From: an uncultured Flaviramulus sp.
GTDB lineage: Bacteria; Bacteroidota; Bacteroidia; Flavobacteriales; Flavobacteriaceae
Length of the DNA stretch: 64,000 nucleotides
NCBI GenBank assembly: GCA_947495125.1
Contig: CANLXL010000001.1
Coordinates: forward strand, 1-64,000
Direction of reading: 5' to 3'
Position 1 is the stretch's first letter. Every line of letters starts with the position of its first letter. Position numbers and translations under genes: made by a program. Positions 26,028-37,100 of the stretch are shown one piece after another. The notes under the pieces are model-generated. The model searched no databases and had not been told where the DNA came from. It worked only from the letters and a program-made list of their open reading frames with translations.

Positions 26028-26435
26028 TTTCCCAGAATAACTAACAAAATTGCGAGGTGTTTCAAAAAGTGTAATCTCTAGGTTTAAATTCGGTTTTAGC
26101 TTTGGTCTAATCTTATCGTAGATTACAACAGCAATGTTTTCGGCGGTAGGATTTAAAGCTTCAAATTCAGGAACCTCGAGGTTTAAGTTTTTATGATCAA
26201 AAGCTTCTTCAACTTCACTTTTAATGATTTCTTTTAAAATCTTTATATCCATCACATACCCGGTTTCTTCATCAATTTCACCTGTAACGCTAACAATAAG
26301 TTCATAATTATGACCATGGAAGTTAGGATTGCTACATTTACCGAAGATCAAACGATTTTTTTCATCATCCCAATCTTTTCGGTACAAACGATGTGCTGCA
26401 TTAAAATGTGCTTTTCTACTAACTGTTACTTTCAT
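26025..26435 (-). CDS. queD: 6-carboxytetrahydropterin synthase / 6-pyruvoyl-tetrahydropterin synthase family protein
   Basis: The 136-residue protein is a T-fold enzyme. The zinc histidines are in FNAAHRL and in FHGHNYEL, with the catalytic cysteine in GKCSNPNFHGHNY. Eukaryotic-type PTPS have this CxNPNxHGHNY pattern, while bacteria more often use it for preQ0/queuosine synthesis (QueD), so the exact product is open. It overlaps the idi gene by four bases (ATGA), so the two are co-translated. Confidence 0.85.
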   Translation of the reverse strand: MKVTVSRKAHFNAAHRLYRKDWDDEKNRLIFGKCSNPNFHGHNYELIVSVTGEIDEETGYVMDIKILKEIIKSEVEEAFDHKNLNLEVPEFEALNPTAENIAVVIYDKIRPKLKPNLNLEITLFETPRNFVSYSGK

Positions 26436-26956
26436 GAGTTGACATTTATGTATTCGTAGAATTTATCAAAAATCACTTTAAACCACTCTGTATAAATTTC
26501 AGGATGTGATGCCATATCAGCCTTAACGTCTTCCAAGGGCATCCATTTCCAGCTTGCCACTTCATCTGGATTGATAATTGGATCTTCGTTATAACTTCCT
26601 AATAGCACATGATCATATTCATGTTCTGTCAACCCATTATCAAAAGGCGCTTTATACATAAATGAAATGGATTCTGTTAAGTCCACAACAAATCCCATTT
26701 CCTCCTGCAACCTTCTTTTGCCGGCTTGAATATTACTCTCACCGTCGCGTTGATGACTACAACAGGTATTAGTCCACAACCCAGGTGAATGATATTTATC
26801 CAATCCCCTTTGTTGAAGCATCAATTCATTGTTATCATTAAAAACAAAAACGGAAAATGCGCGGTGTAGCAACGCTTTTTCATGAGCTTCCATTTTGGGC
26901 ATTAATCCAATCTGCTCGTCGTTCTCATTTACCAAAATTACTTTTTCTTCTTCCAT
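26432..26956 (-). CDS. idi: isopentenyl-diphosphate delta-isomerase, type 1
   Basis: The 174-residue Nudix-fold enzyme interconverts IPP and DMAPP for isoprenoid synthesis. The active-site cysteine lies in LWTNTCCSHQRDGE, metal-binding His and Glu residues are nearby (HRAFSVFVFN, RLQEEMGF), and the late glutamate is in NEDPIINPDEVASWKW. The length is normal for bacterial type 1 IDI. It is the first gene before the queD-like gene and shares a divergent promoter region with prfC. Confidence 0.92.
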   Translation of the reverse strand: MEEEKVILVNENDEQIGLMPKMEAHEKALLHRAFSVFVFNDNNELMLQQRGLDKYHSPGLWTNTCCSHQRDGESNIQAGKRRLQEEMGFVVDLTESISFMYKAPFDNGLTEHEYDHVLLGSYNEDPIINPDEVASWKWMPLEDVKADMASHPEIYTEWFKVIFDKFYEYINVNS

Positions 26957-26963
26957 AGCAATA

Positions 26964-26971
26964 CAAAAATA
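26964..26971 (-). promoter_or_regulatory. putative -7 box of idi
   Basis: On the minus strand TATTTTTG matches TAnnTTTG and ends eight bases before the idi ATG, predicting a very short or absent leader. No -33 element is obvious. Confidence 0.35.
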
Positions 26972-27053
26972 CCAAGTAAATCTCTAAAATACATAATTCT
27001 GTCTATAAATTTAAAAAGGGTGCTTAACCCATTTAAATTGCTACTAATAATAG

Positions 27054-27061
27054 TATATTTG
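27054..27061 (+). promoter_or_regulatory. putative -7 box of prfC
   Basis: TATATTTG fits the TAnnTTTG consensus and lies 42 bp before the prfC start. A REP-like palindrome begins two bases downstream, at or near the predicted transcript start. Confidence 0.45.
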
Positions 27062-27062
27062 C

Positions 27063-27084
27063 ACCTGCCTGTCGGCAGACAGGT
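27063..27084. repeat. REP-like palindrome in the prfC leader
   Basis: ACCTG-C-CTG and CAG-A-CAGGT form a stem with one mismatch around a TCGG tetraloop. Its GC content stands out from the surroundings. Sequences of this shape recur in intergenic DNA of many flavobacteria. Confidence 0.5.
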
Positions 27085-27103
27085 CCCATTTGCATAATTA
27101 CAT

Positions 27104-28693
27104 ATGAGTTTTTTAAAAGAAATAGAGCGACGAAGAACATTCGGCATTATATCGCACCCGGATGCGGGAAAAACGACTTTAACTGAAAAGTTGTTATTAT
27201 TTGGAGGTGCTATTCAAGAAGCTGGTGCCGTTAAAAGTAATAAGATAAAAAAGGGAGCTACAAGTGACTTTATGGAAATTGAACGGCAACGCGGTATTTC
27301 GGTGGCCACTTCGGTTTTGGCTTTTGAATATAACGGTATTAAAATTAATATTCTTGATACCCCAGGGCACAAAGATTTTGCTGAAGATACGTTTAGAACA
27401 CTTACGGCTGTTGACAGCGTTATCGTGGTTATTGACGTTGCAAAAGGTGTTGAGGAACAAACCGAAAAACTTGTTGAAGTATGCCGCATGCGGAACATTC
27501 CAATGATTGTATTTATCAATAAGATGGATAGAGAAGGTAAGGATGCCTTCGATTTGTTAGATGAAGTTGAACAAAAGTTAGGTCTTAAAGTAACACCTTT
27601 GAGTTTTCCGATTGGAATGGGTTATGATTTTAAGGGCATTTATAACATCTGGGAAAAGAACATTAACCTTTTTAGCGGTGACAGTAGAAAAGACATTGAA
27701 GAAACACTTGAAATTTCAGATTTATCTTCTCCTCAATTAGATACCCTCATTGGCGATCGGGCTGCCAACATCTTAAGAGAAGAAATAGAACTCGTTGAAG
27801 GTATTTATCCTGAATTTAACAAGGACAATTACCTTAACGGAAACCTACAACCCGTTTTTTTTGGTTCGGCTCTAAATAATTTTGGAGTTAGAGAATTACT
27901 TGACTGCTTTGTAAGTATAGCTCCAACACCAAGATCAAAACAAAGTGAAGAACGTTTGGTACAACCCGATGAAAATAAGTTTAGTGGTTTCGTATTTAAA
28001 ATACATGCCAATATGGATCCGAACCACAGAAATCGATTAGCCTTTGTAAAAATTGTTTCTGGCGAATTTAAACGAAACGCTCCTTATTTGCATGTTAGAA
28101 ACAAAAAGAAGGTAAAATTTTCCAGTCCTAATGCTTTTTTTGCAGAAAAAAAGGAAATTGTAGACATATCGTACCCCGGGGATATTGTAGGTTTACAGGA
28201 TACAGGGAATTTCAAAATAGGTGACACATTAACTGAAGGCGAAATATTAAATTATAAGGGGGTTCCAAGTTTTTCTCCGGAACACTTTAGATACATTAAT
28301 AATGCCGACCCTTTAAAATCTAAACAACTTTTTAAGGGGATAGATCAATTAATGGACGAAGGTGTTGCTCAATTGTTTACACTAGAATTGAATGGCCGAA
28401 AAGTTATAGGTACGGTTGGTGCATTACAATATGAAGTTATTCAATACAGACTTGAGCATGAATACGGCGCGAAATGTACCTACGAGAATTTAAATGTACA
28501 TAAAGCATGCTGGATAGATCCTGAGGATGAAAAGAATGAAGAATACAAAGAGTTTATTAGAGTGAAACAACGCTTCTTAGCAAAAGACAAGCAAAATCAA
28601 CTTGTTTTTTTAGCAGATTCCTCATTCTCTTTGCAAATGACTCAACAAAAATACCCGAGTATAACCTTTCATTTTACTTCAGAATTTGAGTAA
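27104..28693 (+). CDS. prfC: peptide chain release factor 3
   Basis: The 529-residue translational GTPase carries G1 (SHPDAGKTT), G2 region (RGISVATSV), G3 (DTPGHKDF) and G4 (FINKMDRE) in its first 150 residues, followed by domain II and the RF3 C-terminal domain (from about 390). RF3 helps RF1 and RF2 leave the ribosome after termination. The length and domain order are normal. It is a single gene with a -7 box 43 bp upstream and a small Fe-S gene 132 bp downstream. Confidence 0.95.
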   Translation: MSFLKEIERRRTFGIISHPDAGKTTLTEKLLLFGGAIQEAGAVKSNKIKKGATSDFMEIERQRGISVATSVLAFEYNGIKINILDTPGHKDFAEDTFRTLTAVDSVIVVIDVAKGVEEQTEKLVEVCRMRNIPMIVFINKMDREGKDAFDLLDEVEQKLGLKVTPLSFPIGMGYDFKGIYNIWEKNINLFSGDSRKDIEETLEISDLSSPQLDTLIGDRAANILREEIELVEGIYPEFNKDNYLNGNLQPVFFGSALNNFGVRELLDCFVSIAPTPRSKQSEERLVQPDENKFSGFVFKIHANMDPNHRNRLAFVKIVSGEFKRNAPYLHVRNKKKVKFSSPNAFFAEKKEIVDISYPGDIVGLQDTGNFKIGDTLTEGEILNYKGVPSFSPEHFRYINNADPLKSKQLFKGIDQLMDEGVAQLFTLELNGRKVIGTVGALQYEVIQYRLEHEYGAKCTYENLNVHKACWIDPEDEKNEEYKEFIRVKQRFLAKDKQNQLVFLADSSFSLQMTQQKYPSITFHFTSEFE

Positions 28694-28825
28694 TATCAGT
28701 ATGTATTTCGTCGATGTTTTGGTTTTTAATCGAATTTTTAATACATTTAATCGATTCTTTTAATTTTTTATTGCATAGAAATATACATTTAAAATTGAAT
28801 CTTAACCCCAAATAATGACCTACTT

Positions 28826-29053
28826 ATGGAAACTAAAGCCAACGTTTTCAGTAATTCCGATATTACTGTGACTTATAACCCATGCGCCTGCATACATGCG
28901 GATCATTGTGCAAATGAACTCTCTAGTGTGTTTCAAAGTTCCGTTATCCCTTGGATAAATCTTGAAGCCGCATCTACTAAAAAGATTATTAAGCAAATAA
29001 AGAAATGCCCTTCCGGTGCTTTACAATTTCATGTCAACAAAGAAGTTGCATAA
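28826..29053 (+). CDS. YjdI-type small (4Fe-4S) mono-cluster protein
   Basis: The 75-residue protein matches the short divergent ferredoxin-like family typified by E. coli YjdI. Cysteines occur in YNPCACIHADHCAN and in IKKCPSGAL, giving the usual four for one cluster. Electron transfer is implied; the partner is unknown. It is followed by a near-perfect terminator and seems to be a single gene. Confidence 0.85.
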   Translation: METKANVFSNSDITVTYNPCACIHADHCANELSSVFQSSVIPWINLEAASTKKIIKQIKKCPSGALQFHVNKEVA

Positions 29054-29088
29054 AAAAAGCCTTTGAAACAATTTCAAAGGCTTTTTTT
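29052..29088. terminator. strong bidirectional terminator
   Basis: AAAAAAAGCCTTTGAAA (29052-29068) pairs with TTTCAAAGGCTTTTTTT (29072-29088) around a three-base loop. The stem and T-run start right after the Fe-S protein gene's stop codon. Confidence 0.9.
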
Positions 29089-29127
29089 ATGCTTTGCCCC
29101 AATAGCAGGACTCATAAGTACATATTT

Positions 29128-29430
29128 CGAGCAACCTCATAAATATAAAATTTAGGTATTAACTCATAACGATTACGCTTGACCGGTTGGTCCAAAGTTT
29201 AGAGGTATAGGTGGTTGCTCAAGTATATATTTCGAGCAACCTAATAAATATAAAATTTAGGTATTAACTCATAACGATTACGCTTGACCGGTTGGTCCAA
29301 AGTTTAGAGGTATAGGTGGTTGCTCAAGTATATATTTCGAGCAACCTAATAAATATAAAATTTAGGTATTAACTCATAACGATTACGCTTGACCGGTTGG
29401 TCCAAAGTTTAGAGGTATAGGCGGTTGCTC
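29128..29430. repeat. 105-bp tandem repeat copying the 3' end of the DUF3467 gene
   Basis: Two complete 105-bp units (29128-29232, 29233-29337) and a third, 93-bp copy (29338-29430) differ at only two positions. The third copy contains the last 16 codons, stop and 3' flank of the DUF3467 gene; the others hold only these pieces. Each copy is bracketed by GAGCAACC and GGTTGCTC as 8-bp inverted ends, with a 13-bp AT-rich linker between copies. The result is a recent tandem duplication, or a MITE-like unit that now supplies the gene's C-terminus. Confidence 0.9.
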
Positions 29431-29700
29431 GTAATCCTTAATTTCACCATGAGCACTTTCAAATCTTGATACATTATCTCCTAACGCTTTTAATAGGCGC
29501 TTAGCATGTTGTGGCGTTAATATAATTCTAGACTTGACCTTACTTTTTGGAATCCCCGGCATCACACTTATAAAATCCACAACAAATTCTGAAACCGAAT
29601 GATTAATAATAGCCAGATTAGAGTACGTCCCTTCAGCTACGGATTCGTCCAATTCAATATTGATTTGCCCTTGCTTTTGTTTATCTTTTTCGTCTGCCAT
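29383..29700 (-). CDS. DUF3467 domain-containing protein
   Basis: The 105-residue protein has the DUF3467 pattern (INIELDESVAEGTYSNLAII, then HSVSEFVVDFISVMPG, SRIILTPQHAKRLLKAL). It has no signal peptide or membrane segment. In Bacteroidota this gene is often found directly after rpoC, as here (89 bp downstream), which hints at a link with transcription, but its function is not known. Its last codons lie inside the 105-bp repeat, so its C-terminus (EQPPIPLNFGPTGQA) and 3' end have been duplicated downstream. Confidence 0.88.
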   Translation of the reverse strand: MADEKDKQKQGQINIELDESVAEGTYSNLAIINHSVSEFVVDFISVMPGIPKSKVKSRIILTPQHAKRLLKALGDNVSRFESAHGEIKDYEQPPIPLNFGPTGQA

Positions 29701-29721
29701 AGTTTAATATTTTAAATATAA

Positions 29722-29755
29722 AAAAGCCTTCAAGTTAATATACATGAAGGCTTTT
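29722..29755 (-). terminator. terminator of the rpoBC operon
   Basis: AAAAGCCTTCA (29722-29732) pairs with TGAAGGCTTTT (29745-29755). On the minus strand the stem is followed by a run of T, 35 bp after the rpoC stop codon. Confidence 0.8.
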
Positions 29756-29764
29756 ATTTTTTAG

Positions 29765-29784
29765 ATTCCTGCCTTCGCAGGAAT
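29765..29784. repeat. REP-like palindrome between rpoC and its terminator
   Basis: ATTCCTGC and GCAGGAAT flank a CTTC loop, followed by GACA. This short GC-rich stem is a recurrent intergenic type in many bacterial genomes, including flavobacteria. Confidence 0.5.
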
Positions 29785-29789
29785 GACAA

Positions 29790-32700
29790 TTAATTATAAT
29801 TTAATTCTTGTTTTACTTGCATCATTTCATCAAATTCTTCCTTAGATCCCACGATGATATCCGTATAATTACGCATACCTGTCCCCGCCGGAATTCTATG
29901 TCCGACAATTACATTTTCCTTAAGACCTTCTAAAGAATCGACTTTACCAGCTACCGCTGCTTCATTAAGAACTTTCGTTGTTTCCTGGAAGGAAGCTGCA
30001 GAAATAAATGATTTCGTTTGAAGCGACGCTCTTGTAATACCCTGTAATATAGGTGTAGCCGTTGCTGGTTTGGCATCTCTAGCCATAACAAGTTGTTTAT
30101 CTTCTCTTCGCAAAATAGAGTTTTCATCCCTTAAATCACGCGGTGATACAATTTGTCCTGCCTTAAGATTTGTTGAATCTCCCGCATCTTCAATAACTTT
30201 CATTCCAAAGATATCATCATTTTCCTTGATAAAGTCCGCTTTATGTGCTAACTGATCTTCTAAGAAAATAGTATCTCCAGAATCAATAATTCGCACTTTA
30301 CGCATCATTTGTCTTACAACAACTTCAAAGTGCTTATCATTAATTTTCACACCTTGTAATCGATATACTTCTTGTACTTCATTAACCAAATATTGTTGAA
30401 CTGCCGACGGGCCTTTAATATTTAGAATGTCATTTGGCGTAATAGAACCATCAGATAGTGGCATTCCAGCTTTTACATAATCGTTCTCTTGAACAAGAAT
30501 TTGATTAGATAACTTCACCAAGTACTTCTTAATATCACCGGTTTTAGATTCAACGATAATCTCTCGATTACCTCTTTTAATTTTTCCGAAGGATACAACA
30601 CCATCAATAGCACTAACTACTGCTGGGTTTGAAGGATTACGCGCTTCAAACAACTCGGTCACACGAGGTAAACCTCCAGTAATATCACCTGCTTTAGCAG
30701 ATTTACGTGGTATTTTAACTAAAATTTTACCAATATTAATTTTCTCACCATCATCGATCATTAAGTGAGCTCCTACGGGTAAGTTGTAGGAACGTATTGT
30801 TTCTCCCTTAGCATCTTCAATATGAAGGGTAGGAATCAGCTTTTTATTTCTAGATTCAGAAATCACCTTCTCCTGGAAACCGGTCTGCTCATCAATCTCA
30901 ACTTGGTATGTAATCCCCTGTTCAATGTTTTCATATTTTACTTTACCAGCAAATTCTGAAATGATAACACCATTATATGGATCCCATTGACAAACAACGT
31001 CTCCTTTACTTAAAACATCTCCGTTTTTAATATAAATAGTAGACCCGTAAGGGATATTATTGGTACTTAGAACAATACCTGTTTTCTTATCGGTAAGTTT
31101 AATTTCAGAAGTACGAGATATTACAATATCCACCTCATTTCCTTCACTATCATCACCTTTTACCGTTTTTAAATCTTCAATTTCTGCAACACCGTCAAAC
31201 TTAACCGCTAATTTATTATCTTCAGAAATGTTTCCTGCAATACCACCAACGTGGAATGTACGAAGGGTTAATTGCGTACCTGGTTCACCAATAGACTGAG
31301 CAGCAACGACTCCAACAGCTTCGCCACGTTGTACCATTTTTCCGGTGGCCAAATTACGACCGTAACACTTAGCACAAATACCTCTTAATGCCTCACAACT
31401 TAATGCAGAGCGCACCTCTAATGTTTCAATTGGTGATTCTTCAATTGCTCTGGCAATATCATCTTCAATAAGTTGACCGGCAGAAACTAATAGCTCATCA
31501 GTTAATGGATTGTGCACATCGTTTAAAGAAACACGTCCAACAATACGCTCTTCAAGCGTTTCAACAACTTCGTCATTTTTCTTTAATGGTTCTACTTCTA
31601 CACCTCTTAATGTCCCACAGTCTTCAGTATTAATAATAACATCTTGAGAAACATCAACTAAACGACGTGTTAAGTAACCAGCATCTGCTGTTTTAAGCGC
31701 CGTATCCGCAAGACCTTTACGAGCACCGTGTGTAGAGATAAAATATTCTAAGATTGAAAGTCCTTCCTTAAAGTTAGAAAGAATTGGATTCTCGATAATC
31801 TCCCCGCCACCAGCATTCGATTTTTTAGGTTTCGCCATCAATCCACGCATACCTGTAAGCTGACGAATCTGTTCTTTAGATCCACGAGCTCCAGAATCAA
31901 GCATCATAAATACCGAGTTAAACCCTTGTTGATCTTCACGTATACGCTTCATGGACAACTCTGTCAATTCAGCATTCGTAGATGTCCATATATCAATAAC
32001 CTGATTATAACGTTCGTTGTTCGTTATAAGTCCCATATTATAGTTACCCATAATACCGTCGACTAATCCGTTAGCCTTATCAATCATTCCCTGTTTTTCC
32101 GGTGGAATAATAATATCACCTAAACTAAATGATAATCCCCCTTGAAATGCAAATTTGAAACCTAATGTTCTAATAGCATCCAAGAAATCTGCCGTTTCAG
32201 GAACCGAAGTATACTTAAGTATATCTCCAATAATATCCCTTAACGATTTTTTAGTCAATACTTGATTAATATATCCTGCGGCTTGTGGTACATGCTGATT
32301 AAATAATACACGTCCTACAGTGGTATCAACAATTGCAGGTGCAAGTTTACCATCTTCATTAATATCAATGGTTCTTACTTTAATACCAGCATTTAAGTCA
32401 ACTTTATTCTCATTAAAGGCAATAACAACCTCTTCAGAAGAATAGAATGTTAAACCTTCTCCTTTAACTGATAATTCTGGTGTTGACTTACGTAGCTTGG
32501 TCATATAATACAAACCAAGTACCATATCCTGAGACGGTACTGTTACCGGTGATCCGTTTGCAGGATTTAAGATATTATGTGATGCCAACATTAATAATTG
32601 ACATTCTAAAATCGCTTCTGGTCCTAAAGGTAAATGAACCGCCATCTGGTCACCATCAAAATCGGCATTAAACGCCGTACATACTAACGGGTGTAACTGA

Positions 32701-34091
32701 ATGGCCTTTCCTTCAATTAATTTTGGTTGAAAAGCTTGAATACCCAATCTATGCAAGGTAGGCGCACGGTTTAGCAATACCGGATGTCCTTTAAGAACGT
32801 TTTCCAAGATATCCCAAACCACAGGCTCTCTTTTATCTATAATCTTTTTAGCAGACTTTACCGTTTTTACAATACCTCTTTCAATTAGCTTTCTAATTAC
32901 GAAAGGTTTGTAAAGTTCAGCTGCCATATTTTTAGGCAATCCACATTCGAATAATTTTAATTCTGGTCCAACAACAATTACAGAACGTGCGGAATAATCA
33001 ACACGCTTACCAAGTAAGTTTTGACGGAAACGTCCTTGCTTACCTTTAAGTGAATCTGATAAAGACTTTAATGGTCTGTTAGAATCTGTTTTTACTGCTG
33101 AAGACTTACGTGTATTATCAAATAATGAATCTACAGACTCTTGAAGCATACGTTTTTCGTTACGCAAAATAACTTCCGGAGCTTTAATTTCCACCAATCT
33201 TTTAAGACGGTTATTTCTGATAATTACTCTTCTATATAAATCATTCAAATCTGAAGTTGCAAAACGGCCGCCATCTAATGGTACTAATGGACGTAATTCT
33301 GGTGGAATAATAGGAATTACTTTCATGATCATCCACTCCGGACGATTCTCTCTATTATTATTAGACTCACGTAAGGACTCAACAACTTGTAAACGCTTTA
33401 ATGCTTCTGTTTTACGTTGTTTAGATGTTTCTGTATTTGCTTTATGACGTAGCTCGTACGACAATGCCTCTAAATCAATTCTTGACAATAATTCAATCAA
33501 ACACTCTGCTCCCATTTTAGCAAGGAACTTGTTAGGATCTGTATCATCTAAATATTGATTGTCCTGTGGAAGATCTTCAAGAATATTTAAGTATTCTTCT
33601 TCTGTAAGGAAATCCATTTTTTGTAATGGTTCACCTTCTTCATTTTTCGCATTACCCGGTTGAATTACTACATAACGTTCGTAGTAAATAATCATATCCA
33701 ATTTCTTAGATGGTAATCCTAATAAATATCCTATTTTATTTGGTAAAGAACGGAAGTACCAAATGTGAGCTACAGGAACCACTAAATTAATGTGTCCTAC
33801 ACGATCACGACGCACCTTCTTTTCAGTAACTTCAACACCACATCGGTCACACACAATCCCCTTGTAACGAATACGTTTATATTTGCCACAAGCACACTCA
33901 TAATCCTTTACAGGACCAAAAATACGCTCGCAGAACAAACCATCTCTTTCCGGTTTGTGAGTTCGATAATTGATAGTTTCCGGTTTTAAAACTTCACCTC
34001 TAGATTCTGCTAAAATAGATTCTGGCGATGCTAAACCAATGGAGATTTTATTAAATCTCTTTACTGTATTCTTATCTTGTTTTCTTGCCAT
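29790..34091 (-). CDS. rpoC: DNA-directed RNA polymerase subunit beta'
   Basis: The 1433-residue protein is full-length for Bacteroidota. The N-terminal zinc ribbon is seen ([20 protein letters not shown], about 66-88), then the catalytic magnesium motif NADFDGDQM, the second zinc site (CGTLRG ... [13 protein letters not shown]) and the trigger-loop region. It forms the core polymerase with RpoB. It follows rpoB after 76 bp of CAGT-rich repeats and is followed by a REP-like stem and a terminator. Confidence 0.98.
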   Translation of the reverse strand: MARKQDKNTVKRFNKISIGLASPESILAESRGEVLKPETINYRTHKPERDGLFCERIFGPVKDYECACGKYKRIRYKGIVCDRCGVEVTEKKVRRDRVGHINLVVPVAHIWYFRSLPNKIGYLLGLPSKKLDMIIYYERYVVIQPGNAKNEEGEPLQKMDFLTEEEYLNILEDLPQDNQYLDDTDPNKFLAKMGAECLIELLSRIDLEALSYELRHKANTETSKQRKTEALKRLQVVESLRESNNNRENRPEWMIMKVIPIIPPELRPLVPLDGGRFATSDLNDLYRRVIIRNNRLKRLVEIKAPEVILRNEKRMLQESVDSLFDNTRKSSAVKTDSNRPLKSLSDSLKGKQGRFRQNLLGKRVDYSARSVIVVGPELKLFECGLPKNMAAELYKPFVIRKLIERGIVKTVKSAKKIIDKREPVVWDILENVLKGHPVLLNRAPTLHRLGIQAFQPKLIEGKAIQLHPLVCTAFNADFDGDQMAVHLPLGPEAILECQLLMLASHNILNPANGSPVTVPSQDMVLGLYYMTKLRKSTPELSVKGEGLTFYSSEEVVIAFNENKVDLNAGIKVRTIDINEDGKLAPAIVDTTVGRVLFNQHVPQAAGYINQVLTKKSLRDIIGDILKYTSVPETADFLDAIRTLGFKFAFQGGLSFSLGDIIIPPEKQGMIDKANGLVDGIMGNYNMGLITNNERYNQVIDIWTSTNAELTELSMKRIREDQQGFNSVFMMLDSGARGSKEQIRQLTGMRGLMAKPKKSNAGGGEIIENPILSNFKEGLSILEYFISTHGARKGLADTALKTADAGYLTRRLVDVSQDVIINTEDCGTLRGVEVEPLKKNDEVVETLEERIVGRVSLNDVHNPLTDELLVSAGQLIEDDIARAIEESPIETLEVRSALSCEALRGICAKCYGRNLATGKMVQRGEAVGVVAAQSIGEPGTQLTLRTFHVGGIAGNISEDNKLAVKFDGVAEIEDLKTVKGDDSEGNEVDIVISRTSEIKLTDKKTGIVLSTNNIPYGSTIYIKNGDVLSKGDVVCQWDPYNGVIISEFAGKVKYENIEQGITYQVEIDEQTGFQEKVISESRNKKLIPTLHIEDAKGETIRSYNLPVGAHLMIDDGEKINIGKILVKIPRKSAKAGDITGGLPRVTELFEARNPSNPAVVSAIDGVVSFGKIKRGNREIIVESKTGDIKKYLVKLSNQILVQENDYVKAGMPLSDGSITPNDILNIKGPSAVQQYLVNEVQEVYRLQGVKINDKHFEVVVRQMMRKVRIIDSGDTIFLEDQLAHKADFIKENDDIFGMKVIEDAGDSTNLKAGQIVSPRDLRDENSILRREDKQLVMARDAKPATATPILQGITRASLQTKSFISAASFQETTKVLNEAAVAGKVDSLEGLKENVIVGHRIPAGTGMRNYTDIIVGSKEEFDEMMQVKQELNYN

Positions 34092-34097
34092 TTTTTC

Positions 34098-34159
34098 AAG
34101 TATTCAGTATTCTTCAGTATTCAATTAACAGTGTCTACTGTTGACTGAACACTGCCAAC
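34098..34159. repeat. heptamer CAGT-type repeats between rpoB and rpoC
   Basis: On the minus strand the sequence runs GGCAGTG TTCAGTC, then AACAGTA GACACTG and further variants such as AATACTG, with a period of seven bases. Inverted CAGTGT/ACACTG arms are included. Such degenerate CAGT strings recur in intergenic regions of marine Bacteroidota; their role is unknown. Confidence 0.5.
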
Positions 34160-34167
34160 TTTTTTTA

Positions 34168-37100
34168 TTATTCCTCTAATCTGATGTCCAATCCTAAACC
34201 TTTCAATTCGTGCATAAGTACGTTGAATGATTCTGGTAATCCCGGATCTGGCATTGGCTCACCTTTCACAATACTTTCGTATGTTTTAGCTCTTCCAATA
34301 ACATCATCAGATTTTACGGTTAAGATCTCACGTAAAGTACTTGACGCTCCATAAGCTTCAAGTGCCCAAACTTCCATTTCACCAAAACGTTGCCCACCAA
34401 ATTGTGCTTTACCACCTAATGGTTGTTGTGTAATTAATGAGTAAGGTCCTATAGAACGTGCGTGCATTTTGTCATCTACCATATGCCCTAATTTAAGCAT
34501 ATAAATAACACCAACGGTTGCTGGCTGATCGAAACGCTTTCCAGTTCCACCATCGTATAGATAAGTATGTCCATATCTTGGAATTCCAGCTTCATCTGTA
34601 AACTCGTTGATCTGGTCTATGGTAGCACCGTCAAAAATAGGTGTTGCATAAGTACGTCCTAAATCTTGTCCGGCCCATCCTAAAACAGTTTCATAAATCT
34701 GACCAATGTTCATACGAGATGGTACTCCAAGAGGATTCAATACAATATCAACCGGTGTTCCGTCTTCTAAGAAAGGCATATCTTCCTGGCGAACGATTCT
34801 TGCAACAATACCCTTGTTACCGTGACGTCCTGCCATTTTATCACCCACTTTAAGTTTACGCTTTTTAGCAATGTAAACTTTTGCAAGCTTAATAATACCT
34901 GCAGGTAATTCATCACCAACAGAAATTGTAAACTTCTCACGGCGTAAAGAACCTTGTAAGTCGTTTTCTTTAATTTTATAATTATGAATTAAATCGGCCA
35001 CTAATTGATTCGTATGATCATCAGTAGTCCATTTTCCAGATACTAAATGCGCATAATCATCAACAGCATTTAACATTTTAAGTGTAAATTTTTTACCCTT
35101 TGGTAATACTTCTTCTCCTAAATCGTTAAAAATACCTTGTGCTGTTTTACCATTAACAATATTGAAAAGCTTCTCGATTAAAATTTCTTTTAAATCATCA
35201 AACTTTCTATCATATTGCGCTTCTAAAGCTAAGATATCATCTTTATCTTGTGCTCTTTTACGCTTATCTTTTACCGCACGAGCAAATAATTTCTTCTCAA
35301 TAACAACCCCATTTAAAGAAGGAGATGCTTTTAAAGATGCATCCTTTACATCACCCGCTTTATCGCCAAAGATAGCACGCAATAGTTTTTCTTCCGGAGT
35401 TGGATCAGATTCTCCTTTAGGTGTAATCTTACCAATTAAGATATCGCCAGGCTTCACTTCTGCTCCAACGCGGATCATTCCATTTTCATCTAGATCCTTA
35501 GTAGCTTCTTCTGATACATTAGGGATATCATTTGTCAATTCTTCATTACCCAATTTAGTATCTCTAACTTCTAAAGAATACTCATCGATATGTATTGAAG
35601 TAAATATATCTTCGCGCACTACCTTTTCAGAAATTACAATCGCATCCTCAAAGTTATATCCTTTCCAAGGCATAAAGGCTACTTTCATATTTCTACCTAA
35701 GGCTAATTCACCTTTCTGAGTAGCATAACCTTCACATAATACCTGTCCCTTTGTTACTTTATCACCTTTAACTACAATTGGTTTTAAGTTGATAGAAGTT
35801 CCTTGATTGGTTTTTCTGAATTTAACCAGTTGGTAAGATTTGATATCACTATCAAAACTAACAGCCGATTCATCTTCTGTACGTTCGTATTGGATTTTAA
35901 TTTCATTAGCATCTACATAAAGTACTTCTCCATTACCCTCAGCATTAACTAAAACACGAGAATCTGATGCAACCTGGCGCTCCAATCCGGTTCCCACAAT
36001 GGGTGCCTGAGGTAGTAATAATGGTACTGCCTGACGCATCATATTAGATCCCATCAATGCTCTATTCGCATCATCATGTTCTAAGAAAGGAATTAATGAC
36101 GCAGATATTGACGAAATTTGGTTCGGTGCAACATCTGTATAATGAATTGATGTTGGCTCAATAACCGGAAAGTCCCCCTCCATTCTGGCAATAACCTTAT
36201 CATGCAAAATCTTACCGTTATCATCAACTTCAACAGTAGCTTGTGCGATTAACTTTTCTTCTTCTTCTTCAGCGCTTAAATATGTTGGCGCATTCGCAAT
36301 GTCAACAACACCATCGGTTACTTTTCTATATGGCGTTTCAATGAATCCCATGGAATTCACCTTCGCATATACAGAAAGTGAGGAAATCAAACCAATATTT
36401 GGTCCCTCCGGTGTTTCAATAGGACATAAACGACCGTAATGCGTATAGTGCACATCACGAACTTCGAAACCTGCTCTCTCTCTGGATAATCCTCCAGGTC
36501 CTAAAGCTGATAAACGACGCTTGTGCGTAATCTCGGCTAATGGATTTGTTTGATCCATAAATTGAGACAATTGATTTGTTCCAAAGAAAGAATTAATAAC
36601 AGACGATAAGGTCTTGGCATTAATTAAATCTATTGGTGTAAACACTTCATTATCACGAACGTTCATACGCTCACGAATGGTACGTGCCATACGGGCTAAA
36701 CCAACACCAAATTGTTGAGATAATTGCTCACCAACCGTACGTACACGACGATTAGATAAGTGGTCAATATCATCAATCTCTGCTTTTGAGTTGATAAGCT
36801 CGATTAAATATTTGATAATCGTTATAATATCTTCTTTGGTAAGCACTTGCTTATCCATTCCAATATCTAACTGTAATTTCTTATTCATTCTGTAACGCCC
36901 AACTTCTCCTAAAGAGTAACGTTGGTCACTAAAGAATAATTTGTCTATAATACCACGTGCTGTTTCCTCATCCGGCGGTTCAGCATTACGCAGTTGTCTA
37001 TAGATATGCTCAACGGCTTCTTTCTCAGAATTCGTTGGATCTTTTTGAAGTGTGTTGTGAATAATAGCATAATCGCCCTGTTCAGCGCTTTCTTTATGCA

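Noticed and set aside
29128-29430. Repeat array as a possible CRISPR
   Set aside because: The units are 105 bp with no unique spacers, and the third copy is coding sequence of the DUF3467 gene.
35162-35719. 185-residue plus-strand open frame inside rpoB
   Set aside because: It is a shadow of the rpoB frame, serine- and isoleucine-rich, without start context or family features; other long antisense frames in rpoB, rpoC and prfC were rejected likewise.
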